Assembly: GCA_000729835.1 (NCBI GenBank)
Contig: JFHB01000195.1
Span: 1-58,006 of the forward strand
Source: Atkinsonella hypoxylon
Lineage: Eukaryota > Ascomycota > Sordariomycetes > Hypocreales > Clavicipitaceae
Length of the DNA stretch: 58,006 nt
Direction of reading: 5' to 3'
Below are positions 1-11,449 of this stretch, piece after piece (within the stretch, counting starts at the first letter, position 1; each line of letters begins with the position of its first letter). The notes under the pieces were generated by a model, which made no database searches, was not told where the DNA came from, and saw nothing but the letters and a program-made list of their open reading frames with translations. A program made the position numbers and the translations under genes.

Positions 1-240
1 TAATTAGGCCTTAATGCAATGCTTAACTACTGCACTAAAAGGTCTAGTCACAACCTCAGTTAGAGGAAGTGACGGTATCAAGCTCTATATAACATATTCA
101 GCACGTAACAGATGCCGCGGCCATTAGCAAGTGTTAGCTGACCCAGCTAATAGAGGGACCTTCCAAGCTTAGCATACAGTAGATCTAGCACTAAGCCTAG
201 AATTGTTACTAGTAGGGAATTGCACTCCTATAGTCTCTCT
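1..240. repeat. Terminal repeat of element F, copy L1
   Basis: This stretch matches 57628-57865 in the same orientation almost base for base, apart from C-to-T and G-to-A changes. The partner copy starts ten bases further out with TGTCACGG, so the left end of this copy lies just outside the window. Its right part is little mutated (ATGCCGCGGCC near 112) while its left part is mutated, the reverse of copy L2. By the edge rule seen in other elements, this should be the right-hand repeat of an F element extending left. It stops where the LTR of G begins. Confidence 0.75.
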
Positions 241-483
241 TGTTACGGGATAATCCTACAGACCCGCAGGTCACTAGTGCACGTGACCGCAATTATGTAT
301 AAGTAGTTAGAAGCAATACTTAGGTAGTTAGATTAAACAATTAACAATTATTCACTAGAACACTATTTCTAGATGCTCCTTACAGAAGCTCTTATAACTT
401 CTCTTACGATTTATTGTATAACCTATTAAATCTAACAACCTATTGTTACTTCTAATAAACCTACGTTAAATTCTACTATAATA
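241..483 (+). repeat. 5' LTR of G
   Basis: It starts TGTTACGGGATAATCC and ends CTACTATAATA, where the partner LTR ends CCACTATAACA, giving ancestral TG...CA ends. The first ~60 bases keep CpG and CpA sites (CCCGCAGGTCACTAGTGCACGTG). The last ~80 bases have lost almost all of them. The 3' LTR shows the opposite pattern. Confidence 0.92.
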
Positions 484-839
484 AGTAGTAGCAATTGCTT
501 CTAATTGTTGCTAACCCTCCTTAAGCTTAAAAAGCTAAAATTATAATATTTAAAATAGAGCAACTTTAGAAGGAGCTTAGTAAAAGTAATTATATTCCTT
601 TTACTAATAAAGAACTTAAAACTATACACTAATTCTATAAATTTTACTACTAAAATCTAGATTTTTAGATTTAAAAAAGAGATTTTATACCTTAAAAGAA
701 AAGAAGCCTACTACTTTATCTTACTTACTATAAATTCGTTAATAAATAGCTTAAATTATATAACTAACCTAAGCTAATAGAACTACCTTCTTACTAGAAT
801 ACTATTAATACTTCTATAGTATAGTAGGTATAGAGGTAG
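484..839 (+). other. Leader of G, no gene seen
   Basis: This is AT-rich sequence between the 5' LTR and the first recognisable gag residues. A primer-binding site should start near 484. The region AGTAGCAATTGCTT (487-500) lies there, but I could not match it to a known tRNA 3' end, partly because RIP has altered it. Confidence 0.5.
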
Positions 840-3060
840 GTTAATAGAATTATTAATAAGGCTAAATCTACTAAACTCTTTATAGATTTACTAATAGTAA
901 TACTAAAAGGAAAAGCTAAAGCTAGATTATTTAGATTTAATAGCTTAAAAAACACTATTTATAAAGCTAATGCTAGTTTTACCTAGAATATTAAAGGAAA
1001 GTAAGTATAGAGATCTAGATTTATACTACTTACTAAAGACCTAGATCTATTAAATATACCTTAAACTATTAAGAAGAACTTACTAATTAAAGAACTAGCT
1101 AAAATCTTACTGCTTTTATAAGCTTACTAGAGGTTTTATACTCTTAAGCTAAAGTATAAAGTAAAGAAAGCAGTAGATTTACTTAGAAAAGAGAACCTCT
1201 TACTAAAATAGCTTATAGGTTTTTCTATAGAAATTAGTAAGTAAATTAATAGAATTAAGGGAGAATTAATTAATAAAATTAATAGATTATAGAGAGAATT
1301 AAATAATAAAATTACTACTCTTTAGGTAGAGTAATAATACTTAGCTTAGAAGATAAAGACTATACTTAAGCCTTAGAATAAATATAATAAATAATACTAT
1401 ACCTAATAAGGCTTTTAGCTTAAGGATTATAGATAAAGGGCTTTTAATTCTTACTTACCCCTAAAAGATAACTAGAACTAAAAGTAAGGTTAAAAGTAAC
1501 CTTTAAGCAAAAGAAACTATATAATATAGAGATACTTTAAACACTTTAGTACTTTTCTAAAAGAATAAAAGCTACTATAATTTCTAAAGAATCTATTAAA
1601 GCAATACTATAATAGTAAAGCTAAGAAGAGCTAAAATACTAAAAAAAACTAGAATTAAGTATTTAGTAACTTTAAATATTAGTATATAAATTAATAAGCA
1701 CTATACTATATTAGAAATAACAATTTTTAGCTAAATCTAGTAGATAAAAGGCTAGATTTACATTAAAAATAGAATAACTAAAGCAATATATAGTTTTAAA
1801 CCTCTAAGGAATAAATAGATTCTATATAGAAAATTACTAATATTAGTTACTTTAAACCCTTTAACAATAAGAATATCTATAAGCTAATTTTATATAAAGA
1901 AAAGTACACTATTTTCTATAATATAGAGCTATAGATCTAAGCTATTAAAGACTACTGTAGCTATAGTGTAATTAATGCCTAAGAAGCTATTTACATTAAG
2001 CTTTAAACTCTCTTTAAAGAGAATACATTAATATAGTATAGGCAGTATCTAGATTACTATAAAAAAACAGCTATTTTTAGTAGTTTAAACTCTATTTATA
2101 CTGCTATTTATAAAGAATTTAGTATATAGATTTAGAATACAATAATATAGCTAAATTTAGCTAAGTTTATAGAGTAAAATATAATTAAAGAAAAATTATT
2201 TAGGGAATTTACCTCTAAAGTATTTTAATATACCTATATAAATAGTAAAACTATTAATCTTTAGCTCCTTTTAAGACTCTATTATAAGCTATACCTAGGA
2301 TTATAATAGCTATACTTAATTCTAATAGCAAAAGACTTAAGATCTATATATATTACTATAGTAAATAATAAGGTTAAGGATCTATAAAAATGCCTTAAGA
2401 ATTTAGAAAAATAATAAAAATTAGAAAACTATAAAGAAGGTATTAATACTTACTACACTTAAAGTAAATCTAATAGTAAGAACTTTAAAAATAATAAAGT
2501 AGCCTAAAGTAACTAAGTAAACTAGAATAAAAGTAATAGTTAATTTTAGTTCTAACCTCTATTCTATAAAAATTACTAAAATAATTATCCTTAGTACCTA
2601 CTATAAAACTAAAGGAATTAGCTATTAAGAGAATAGTAGCTTTAGCTTTAGTAGAACTAAGATTTAAAGGCTAGCTAGAATTATTAGCTAGAGCTATAGT
2701 ATCCTTAGCAGCTTTAATATTTCTAATAATAAAGCTTACTATAGAATAATAAGGAATATACCTATATAATAACGTTTAAAGATAAATCTAACTAAAAAGA
2801 CTATAAAAAGTACCTTAAAAGCTATAAATATTAGCTAATAGAAGAAGAAGAAATAGTTAATACTAAGGAACTACTAACTAGCCTAAAATCTAACTTTATT
2901 AAAACCTATTTTACTAAAAGTAAAGAAAAGTAAAAGAAAAAGGTTTAAATAAAGGTAGACTAAAAGGATTTATAGAGAATCTAGATAGAGTAAGTAGTTA
3001 AAGCAGTTATAAGGCTATAGCTTATTAAATTTAGTATTTTAAAGTTAAATTCCTTTCTAA
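840..3060 (+). pseudogene. gag: G gag remnant
   Basis: This region precedes the protease and reads as a long frame interrupted mainly by TAG and TAA at likely Gln or Trp positions. About 1000-1320 gives a hydrophilic, Lys/Glu-rich stretch with a heptad-like segment (SIEISKQINRIKGELINK at about 1215-1270). About 2400-2950 is Asn/Gln/Lys-rich. Gag is the structural protein that packages element RNA in cytoplasmic particles. No clear CCHC zinc knuckle is visible. It is assigned to gag by position and composition rather than a diagnostic motif. Confidence 0.6.
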
Positions 3061-3084
3061 AGATTCCTATTTAATTCTATAATA

Positions 3085-3470
3085 AGGGACTATTATATTA
3101 GATCTACCTAGATACTAAAACCTCTTTAATACTAGTTAATAAAGTATAGTTAACTTAGTTTAGTTAAAATATAAAATAGGCAAAAATAGAGCTAAAACTA
3201 GTTACTAAAGTGCAATTATTCTTCTATATCTTTAAGATAGCTACATTTAACTTCTATATCCTTAGATCTATATATAGTGTGCCTATAACTAGCTATTTTA
3301 CAGTTATAGCTAATATAATAAGTAACTTAGAACTAAAGCTCCTTCTAGGTTTAACCTTTCTCTATAATTATAGTGTTAAAATTAATTTTATTTACACTAA
3401 AGCTACTATTAGGTCTATTTATAATATAGTTATAGAAATAGGTATCTTTTAGCTAATTTTAAAGATTCTA
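3085..3470 (+). pseudogene. G aspartic protease remnant
   Basis: The segment IYLDTKTSLILVNK at about 3102 aligns with the retropepsin active-site stretch of one fungal gypsy lineage, normally an LDTG(T/S) motif followed by LVD; here the Gly is Lys. About 240 bases downstream in the same frame, ELKLLLGLTFLYNYSVKINF (about 3340-3390) matches the second hallmark, the Leu-Leu-Gly loop. An 80-codon stretch (3210-3452) is stop-free. The enzyme would cut Gag-Pol into its mature parts. The lost glycine and flanking stops make it inactive. Confidence 0.75.
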
Positions 3471-3869
3471 TATTAGAATATAATAGCAGTATAAGCTATA
3501 ATAATTCCACTAAAGTTATAGAAGTATATTCTAGTTAAATAGAAGAAGGTACTAGCTAATAAGAAAGCTACTGCTTACTATATATACTTAAAATTCAACC
3601 TTATTCTAGATATATTACTTAGTATAACTAACTAGAAATAAATAGTAGTCTATAACTATTTAGATAAATTTATTATAATCTAGAAAAATTAGAAGGTTAC
3701 TTATCTTTAGTATAATAAAGAGCTTAAGGCTAACTATATAATTATAAACCTATTTAATTTATATATATATTTTTCTAAGGATATTATACCTAATAATAGT
3801 TTATTATTTACAGAAAATTATAAGTTATAGAAAAAAGGTAATAGTAGTAGATTTAACCCTAAGAAAGTT

Positions 3870-5560
3870 AATAATAGTATTCTTATATATAGAATCTTTT
3901 ATCCTAAGGATATACTATATATCTATAATAAATATAAGGTTAAGGTAGAAAACTTAAACCTAAATGTTATAACTAAGCTTATTAACTTAATAGATAAATA
4001 CAATATTTATTGTAATAAAGGTATTATTTCTATACCTAAAGACTAGTATATAAGAGTAAATCTAGTAAATAAATAGTAAAAGCAGCTAAAACCTATCTAA
4101 ATCTACCTACTAAAAGCTAAAGATAAAGCTAAACTAGATAAGGTTTATAATAAGCTATATTTAAGTAGAAAGATATTATATTTAAACAACCTAGTAGCTA
4201 TAGCCTACTTAGCCTTTATAGTGTAGATTAAAACCTTAATAGAAAGAAAAGAATAAGTTATAGTTAATATAAAGCTACTTAATAGTGTAGTAATGCTAGA
4301 TATATACTCTTTACTAAATTAATTAAACATTATAGTAGATATATATAGTAAGAAGATATTTTTACTCTTTAATATATTAGGGTTTTTCTACTAGCTTTCT
4401 ATAAAATAAGAACATTAATCTTATATAGTAGTAATATTAAAATAAAGATTAAAAGCATTAAATATAGCGCTTATAGGCTTTAAGAATGCACTAGCTTTTA
4501 CTTAATAGTATATAGACTAATTATTTTAAAAGCATTAATATTTTATATAAATTTATATTAATAATATTATTATATTCTCTAACTTTACTAAGGACTACCT
4601 TATATACCTTAATATAGTCTTATTAATTCTAGAGAAAAATAAGTTAATAATAGCTATAAAGAAGTTATTTATAAACTACTTAGCTATTTAGCTGTTAGGT
4701 TTTATTATTAATAGTAATAGAATTATTAATATAAATAATAGGCTAAAAGCTTTTTAAAAACTTATATTTTTAGTAAATCTTATAAATCTAAAGACCTTTA
4801 TTAATATAGCTAGCTTTTTATAGAAGAGTATTCTGTAGTTTAATATATAAATTTACTTACTATAGAAATAAAAGACTACTTTACTGTAAAAGCTTTATAA
4901 AAAAAGCTTAGCTAATAGTTTACCTAAACTAATGCACTAAAAGAAAGCCTAAGAAGTAATATTTTTGCTAAAACCTAAAGAAAAAAAGGTATTTTAAGAG
5001 GTAAAAGTATACCTTAATAAAAACACTATTCTATAGCACTATAACCTTAGTAAGTATTTATTCTTTAAAGTTAACGCTTATAAGGAAGAATTTAGGCTCT
5101 TTATCTTCTAGCTTATAGGTAAATAAAACAGTTATAGTATACCTAGTAAAAACATTAAAAGCAACTAACTATAGCTAATTCTCTTTCTCTTAAGATATAC
5201 TTCTAACTTAAAGAGACATTATAGATTAACTAAGGTAGAGGTAGCTATAATTATATAAAGTATCTAAAAGCTATAGAAAATAGTTTAATCTAACTACTAT
5301 ACTATTAATATTATTATAAACTACTTACTAGCGAAAGAGATTATTAAATATACCTTACTTACTATAATAGATTTAGATAAAGCTAACCTAAAATTAGCTA
5401 AAGTAGCTAATTATTTATTATAATTTAACCTAAGAGTCTTCTATATACTAGAAGTGCTAAATATAGTGCTAGATACACTCTTTAGGTTGCTAGTTATAGT
5501 TTTATACTAAGAAAAAGCTTATAACAGTAAATTTAATAAGCTTAATATAAGTGCGTTTTT
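3870..5560 (+). pseudogene. pol: G reverse transcriptase and RNase H remnant
   Basis: In the protease frame, GIISIPKDQYIRVNL (about 4018) matches the region before the fingers. The catalytic box reads IYINNIIIFS at 4551-4580, where active families have Y-V-D-D; both Asp codons GAT/GAC have become AAT, a G-to-A change. LLGFIINSNRI (about 4695) is the following thumb motif. RNase H and the connection follow to about 5560. The enzyme copies element RNA into DNA. Loss of both catalytic aspartates alone would abolish activity. Confidence 0.85.
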
Positions 5561-5639
5561 CGCTAAAGAATATAGCACTATAGTAGTATTAAATAAAGGT
5601 TTAAAAGAGGAAATTATCTAAGGCTATAGTTTTAATCTA

Positions 5640-7000
5640 AAGCTTAGTAGAATTATAGAAGGTATTAAGGACTTTTACAAAAAGTAAAATTAGTAAAATT
5701 AATAATAAAGGCTAAGGATTCTACTGTATAGATAGACTCTATAAGATAATAGACTTTTATACTATTATAATAAAAAAGGCCTATTTTAACTGTATATACC
5801 TATAAAGGTTATAGGATTTATCCTTAAAATAGTTTATAATAATTAGAACTATTTTAGTGCCTATAGAATAGCAGTAAAATTGTAGGCAGTTTACTTTCTA
5901 TAAATATATAAGTAAATTTAAACCTATATTGCTTACTGCTATATCTATAAAGAAAACGCAATTAACTACAGTAAGCTGCTAAAGGAATTAAGGTTATTAA
6001 AGTTAGTTCTAACTCCTTTCTATATAATTTCGCTTAATTTTATTACTAATATACCTAAAGTTAGCTTAATAAACACTTTATAGCAAAAAGATAGATATAG
6101 CTTCTATAACTTACTGTATTTTATAAATTACTTATTTAGTAAGTAAATAATTCTTATACTTAAGTATATAATATATATAGTAGAAATTTAGGTAGAACTA
6201 CTTTTATAGATACTATATTTATTAAACTAAGGCCTTTCTAAGTAGATTATAAGTAACTAAGATCTAAAGTTTATTTCTAATATCTAAAGAAGTATATTTA
6301 CCTAAATTAAAAGTAAATTGCTTATAGCTACAGCTTACTACCTATAGATAAATAGAACAGCTAAATAGAAGAATTAAATAGTTATTATTGCTATTTAATA
6401 CTATATAGTTATAAATCTAGATATACTATAAACTATAATACTTCTAGTACTATAGCACTAACTTAATAATATAGTAGTAGCTAGTATAGAGATTTTCTTT
6501 AACAAACTTATATATAGTTTTTAACTAGCTACTATTGTTAATTTAATCTAATTAGATAACGTTTCTAGTAATAGAATAGATATAAGCAATATAGCTATAC
6601 TTTAGAAGCTATACTAGTAAGAGGTAAAAATAGCTATTAGTATAGTAAATGCCTTAAGTAAGATTAAATATAACGCTTAGTATAAGCCTATTAACATTAA
6701 AGTAAAAAATATAGTTTACCTATAATTACACTAAGGATATATACTTCTAGAAAAGCTAAAAAAGAAATAGTTTCCTTAATAAATAGAGCTATATAAGGTT
6801 CTTATAAAAGTAAGCCTATTATTATTTTACCTAGATTTCTTACTAGATTTATATATACACCTAGTAGTATTAGTAGCTTACCTTTAGAAGCTAAGATAAA
6901 GTAAAGACCCTTTTAACTAGAAAGAGTAACTACTACTACTAATTGCAATAAAAGGGTTTAGTATAGAGAACTATTAGGAAATTAAGCGAATTTATACCTA
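5640..7000 (+). pseudogene. G integrase remnant
   Basis: At about 6250-6400 the frame reads DLKFISNI, then ATAYYLQINRTAKQKN, a mutated form of the gypsy integrase stretch around the second Asp and the catalytic Glu (family consensus TAYHPQTDGQTERKN). At about 6655-6760, YKPINIKVKNIVYL and a following LH-GY motif match the C-terminal GPY/F-type region. Integrase joins the element cDNA to the chromosome. I could not confirm a chromodomain after it. The Asp and Glu positions are changed by G-to-A or C-to-T events. Confidence 0.85.
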
Positions 7001-7599
7001 TTAAATCTAATGTTTCTACAGTAGGTTAAGTAAGCTGTATCTAGAATTCCTTATACAATAGAAAAAGTTCTTTACTAAAGATAACTAATAGATTGCTAAA
7101 GATAAGCTTAAAGTTAATGCTTCTAAAATTATAAATAAATATTTATAGAAATACCCTATAAATTAAGAAGAAGAGTATTAGCGTTATTAGAAAAGTAATA
7201 TAGCCTACTAAAAAGCCCTAAATTAGCTAGTAGAAGCTTACTACTAACTCTTTTCCTTATAAGTCTTAATTTCCTTTATTATATAATAGATTATTTAAAT
7301 CCCTTAGTATCTCTTTCTTTATATCCTTATTTATTATTATTAAAACTATTAAAATTAACTTATATTATAGAATTATAGGAGGTTAAAAAGAAAACACCTA
7401 TAAATCTATATACTATTATTTTAACCTACTTTTTCTATAAATTTACCTTTACTTTTGCGAATTTTTGCGCTTTTTACTATATAACCTTTTCCTTACACTC
7501 TTATATATTATAAAATATTATAAATTTATTAATACTATTATAGTTACTACTTTTTCTATTCCCTTAGGCTATTATTTAGCTACTTTTAACAGTTAAACA

Positions 7600-9125
7600 C
7601 TAGAATACTACACTAAGGGCAATAGACTGCCTATAGAGTAAATTTCTATAGCCTATAGAACTAGCTAGCCTTTATAGAGCTACTTCTAGCCCCTTTTGTC
7701 CCTTCTATAGAAAATCTATTACTATTATCCTTTTCTTTTAGTAGTTTAGAATTATTAATTCTAGTAAACCTAAATAGCTTATTCTAAGAAAAGAATAATA
7801 ATAGTAACTACACTTAAGCTATAATACTACTACTATTTAAATCTAAAGAAGAATATATTGCTTCTAATGTATATATTAATTATAATAATAGTTCTAACAC
7901 TAAGAGTAAAGGTTTTAAGTTTAAGGAGTAGAAATATAACTATAAAGGTAATATAGTAGCTATAGAGCTAGATAACATTAAAACTTATCTTATATTGCTT
8001 AATTTCTGCTGCTTATATAGCACTTTTAGTAGGCCTAGAAGTGCTAAGGGTACCCTAAAAGTTAATAAGTTTATCTTTTGCACTATTTCTATAGAAATTA
8101 AAGATAATATTAATATTACTAATATAGGGCCTATTATAGAAGACTATAGTTAGTATTACTACACTAATAGAGCTAAAGAAAAGGTATAGAATATAGAAAA
8201 TGCTATTTACACTTATACTTATAAATTTACTCTTAAAGGTAGTATAATAAATAAAACTAGTATTAAGGTCTCTAAAAATAATATATATTACTTACTCTAG
8301 TAGAATACAGTAATATATATCTTTAGGATTTATAATAACTATAAAGTAAAGCACTAGAACTAGCAATATAAAGGTAAGGATGCTAAGGCATCTATAGGTA
8401 ACGCTAGAGTAGCTAGAAGAGGTAAGATATAGGCAAAAGTAGCAGCTACTATATACTATAGTAATAATATAGTGAAAAGAGGTAAAGAAACCGTTACTAT
8501 AGATTTATCTACTAGTTTACTGTTATAAGTAGTGTTACTTACTATTTACTTCTTTAATAAATTTAGTAGAATTAATAGCACTATTATAGGTGCTTTAGCT
8601 AGTATTAACTGCATAAACTTACTCTTTATTCTATTAGCTAAGGTGTAATCCTAAAGCTAGCGTAATAGTCTCCTTTAGAAGAAGTATAAATTTAACGCTA
8701 AGGAAATAATTAAAGCCTACCTTAAGGACACTTCTATAGGTAGTAACGCTATATAGAAGCAACTTAACCTTTATATTACTAAAATTAATAAGTTAAATAA
8801 AAAGATTAACTAGATTAAAATAAAGGCTAAAGAAGGTTTATTTAATAAGTAGTTTAATAAATTATAGACTGCTATTTACAGTATATATAACTAACTAAAT
8901 AGCATAAGTTAATTTAATAAAGGTGTTAATAACGTTATTAATAAAAATAAAACCTTACTAAAGGTTGCTAGTAATATTAATATACTATAGGCAGAAAGTA
9001 GACACTTATAACATAAAATTAACTATATTTATGTAAACTTCTTAGAACGCTTAGCTAACTAGCCTATTGCTATATAAGGCCTTTTTAGTAATAGATTTAG
9101 CACTATTTAATGTAGAAAAAGTGCT
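7600..9125 (+). pseudogene. G post-pol reading frame 3, function unknown
   Basis: One frame (codons starting at positions divisible by three) stays consistent from about 7842 to 9125. Its stops are almost all TAG or TAA at plausible Gln or Trp positions, as in the known pol domains. It reads SKEEYIASNVYINYNN near 7842 and then a mixed polar region. Near 8520-8650 are two hydrophobic stretches (LLLxVVLLTIYFF and STIIGALASINCINLLFILL) that could be membrane segments. A Lys/Asn-rich, probably coiled region follows to 9125. I do not recognise a family. Ordinary gypsy elements end at integrase, so this could be an env-like or acquired gene, or chance openness in a low-complexity frame. Confidence 0.45.
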
Positions 9126-9127
9126 TA

Positions 9128-9940
9128 ATTTATCCTAATTAATCTATCTTTAATACGTTTCTCTCTATTAATTTTATAAGAGATACCTTCTGCAGTAAAG
9201 CTAATACTAACTAAGGTAAAAACGCTAACTAAGAGGCTAGCTGTAGGTAAACTAGTAGAAATACCTATTAAGCGTAAAACTAGTGCCTTTTAGGTAAAAC
9301 TCTCCTTAAAGCTACTAGAAACGTCCTTTAGCTTTACTTTCTAGAGAGAACTAATAGCTTACTATAACTAACTAATAATTTACTGCTATTACTAATGCTT
9401 AAAGATTAGAATAAGCTATATATATATAGAGAAATGCACTAAAGGGATCTAATAGAAAATTTGCTTTAATATAGATTAATTTTTAATGCTTTTAATACTA
9501 TATAGAATAATCTTATATAAAGAATGTACTATATAGATTCAATAAATTAGCTTTATTACATAAGATTAATTTATAGAATTTAACATTATCTAGGATAATT
9601 TTACGCAACTTTACTTATATATAGAATATAGAATAAGCTTTAACGCTCTATTAGGTTTAAGGAAATCTATTAATTTAATATATAGATTTAATAGTTACTA
9701 GATTATAAGTGTAATTTAGGCATTATAGGTGTATAGGAAAATACATAAATATAGCAACCTATACTGTAGATTGCACTACAACAACAACAATATATACTTA
9801 CGCAATAAAATAATAACTACCTTTTTACGCCTTTTATAACAGCTAAATTAATAAGTTATTTAGTTTAATCTAATATACCTTCTAATAACTAACAATTAAT
9901 TTTTAGAATAGCTAGAACAGCTAATCTTTTTTATAGAGGC
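9128..9940 (+). pseudogene. G post-pol reading frame 4, function unknown
   Basis: A second long frame, shifted relative to the preceding one, runs from about 9300 to the 3' LTR with stops again mainly at Gln-like TAG/TAA positions. It reads NLLLLLMLKD near 9375 and is rich in Ile, Asn, Gln and Tyr with a Leu/Gln-rich end. It may be the C-terminal part of the upstream frame after an indel, or a separate gene. No motif is recognisable and the assignment as coding is tentative. Confidence 0.3.
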
Positions 9941-9946
9941 AGCACT

Positions 9947-10189
9947 TATTATAGAATAATTCTATAGACCTATAGGTCACTAGTGTATATAACTGCAATT
10001 ATATATAAGTAGTTAGAAGCAATACTTAGGTAGTTAGATTAAACAATTAACAATTATTCACTAGAACACTATTTCTAGATGCTTCTTACAGAAGCTCTTA
10101 CAACTCCTCTTACGATTTATTGCATAACCTGTTGAATCCAACAACCTATTGTCACTTCCGACAAACCCACGTCAGATCCCACTATAACA
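9947..10189 (+). repeat. 3' LTR of G
   Basis: It has the same length as 241-483. It starts TATTATAGAATAAT (mutated TGTTACGGGATAAT) and ends CCCACTATAACA. The outer right end keeps CpG and CpA sites (TTCCGACAAACCCACG near 10157), whereas the inner left end is heavily mutated. Confidence 0.92.
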
Positions 10190-10199
10190 TTTATATTCT

Positions 10200-11420
10200 A
10201 TTTAGCTCTAGATTTCTTATAGTTCCTTTAGTGTTATTAGCTACTAAGGCAATAGATTAATTAATGCCTTTTATAGCCTATCTGCATAAAATAATAGAGA
10301 CTCTTTAAACTAGCTTAGTATATTTAAGATAAAGCTATAACCTCTTTTTTTAATTATTAACTATAGACTAGTGTATTAAGAATTAAGTTAAGTAGTTAAG
10401 GCTAAAGTTATAAAGTCTTTCTTCTATATATAGACTTTATTGCCTATATTAAAGTTAACTTCTTTTCTTTTCTAATTAGCTTAGTTCTTTTATACCTTTT
10501 AGGCTTTAACTGCATTTTGCTACATAAGGTCTTATACCTTCTTTATTTATATAATAATATTTTAAGTAGCTTATACCCTTTTAGAATTAATAAGATTAAA
10601 TAGTTTATTATTTAATGCTAATAGGTTCTATAGTAGTTAATCTAATAATACCTAAAGAGAATATATATTTAACAATAAGTGCTATAAAACGTTATATATA
10701 AAGTCTAAAGTAGGAAGGTAAACACTCTACTACCTTTAATACTAGTTAATATAGAATCTTAGCTTCTAATTTAATTCTTAATTTATAATTTCTATAGCTT
10801 CTTAGGTTTATAGGTATAGAGAACTTCTATACTAATGTTTTATATTAGTTAGCTTATTAATTATTTTTAGGAATTCTAATATAAAAGGGCTAGTATTATT
10901 GCTAATCTAAACACTAAGTAAGCTAAGGAAACAGTATATATATTAATAATACTATTGTGCAATCTTTTCTGCTATATCTATTTTATAGCCTAAAAGAGTA
11001 GCTATTAGGCAACTAAATTTGCAAATAAATACCTAGATATAGTTATAGCTAAATTTATCTAGAGGTATATCCTTACTATCTATAACTACTTGCTTCTATA
11101 CTTTATTTAGTACTAGTAAAGGGTATAATAAGCCTAGAGTTTTATTATAGTAAGGTTTATTGCAGTTGTAGTTAGAATAATTCTTTATAAAGGTTTAAAT
11201 ATTGTAGTTTATTCCTTACTATTAATATTGCCTTTTAATAAGATTAATTATTTTATGTTAACCTCTATAGGCAAAAACAGGTAGTATATAAGCTTTATAA
11301 ATTAATGCTGTATATAAGAAGATCTTTCTATTACTAGTTTAAACTAAAACTATTAGCTTTCTATTGTAAGAACCTAAACCTTATTCTTTATTTTCTTTAA
11401 CAATTAAGTCTACTAGGTTT
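10200..11420 (-). pseudogene. C integrase remnant
   Basis: On the minus strand, YRGQHKIINLIKRQYQQ (about 11255) resembles the zinc-binding N-terminal region. KTLGLLYPLLVLNKV (about 11120) matches the segment before the core. EIINQELNQKLRFYINQ (around 10770) surrounds the catalytic Glu of family consensus TDGQTE-VNQ. ANQKRKEVNFNIGNKVYI (about 10470) is the conserved C-terminal basic stretch. FHADRL-like residues occur near 10300. The reading frame runs off at 10190, where G starts. Integrase inserts the cDNA into chromosomal DNA. Stops occur throughout. Confidence 0.85.
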
Positions 11421-11449
11421 AATCCTTAAAGTCTCTTTTATATATTTAA

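Larger units (their letters stand above)
241..10189 (+). mobile_element. Complete Ty3/gypsy LTR retrotransposon G, RIP-degraded
   Basis: The element has two 243-bp direct repeats at 241-483 and 9947-10189. Between them, gag, aspartic protease, reverse transcriptase, RNase H and integrase run in gypsy order on the plus strand, followed by a post-pol region of about 2.7 kb. At 9949 bp it is the longest element here. The flanks do not match: the left neighbour is repeat F, the right neighbour is the integrase end of element C, and the flanking pentamers TCTCT and TTTAT are not a clean target duplication. Every coding domain has multiple stops, so it cannot move by itself. Confidence 0.9.

Noticed and set aside
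487..500. AGTAGCAATTGCTT shared between the G leader and the minus strand at 57949-57962, as a common primer site
   Set aside because: The core AGCAATTGCT is a palindrome and the bases are not complementary to a tRNA 3' end with CCA, so a shared primer is not supported.
8500..8660. Calling the G post-pol frame a viral-type envelope protein
   Set aside because: Two hydrophobic stretches are not enough; no signal peptide, cleavage site or Cys pattern can be read, and AT-rich RIP DNA favours hydrophobic codons.
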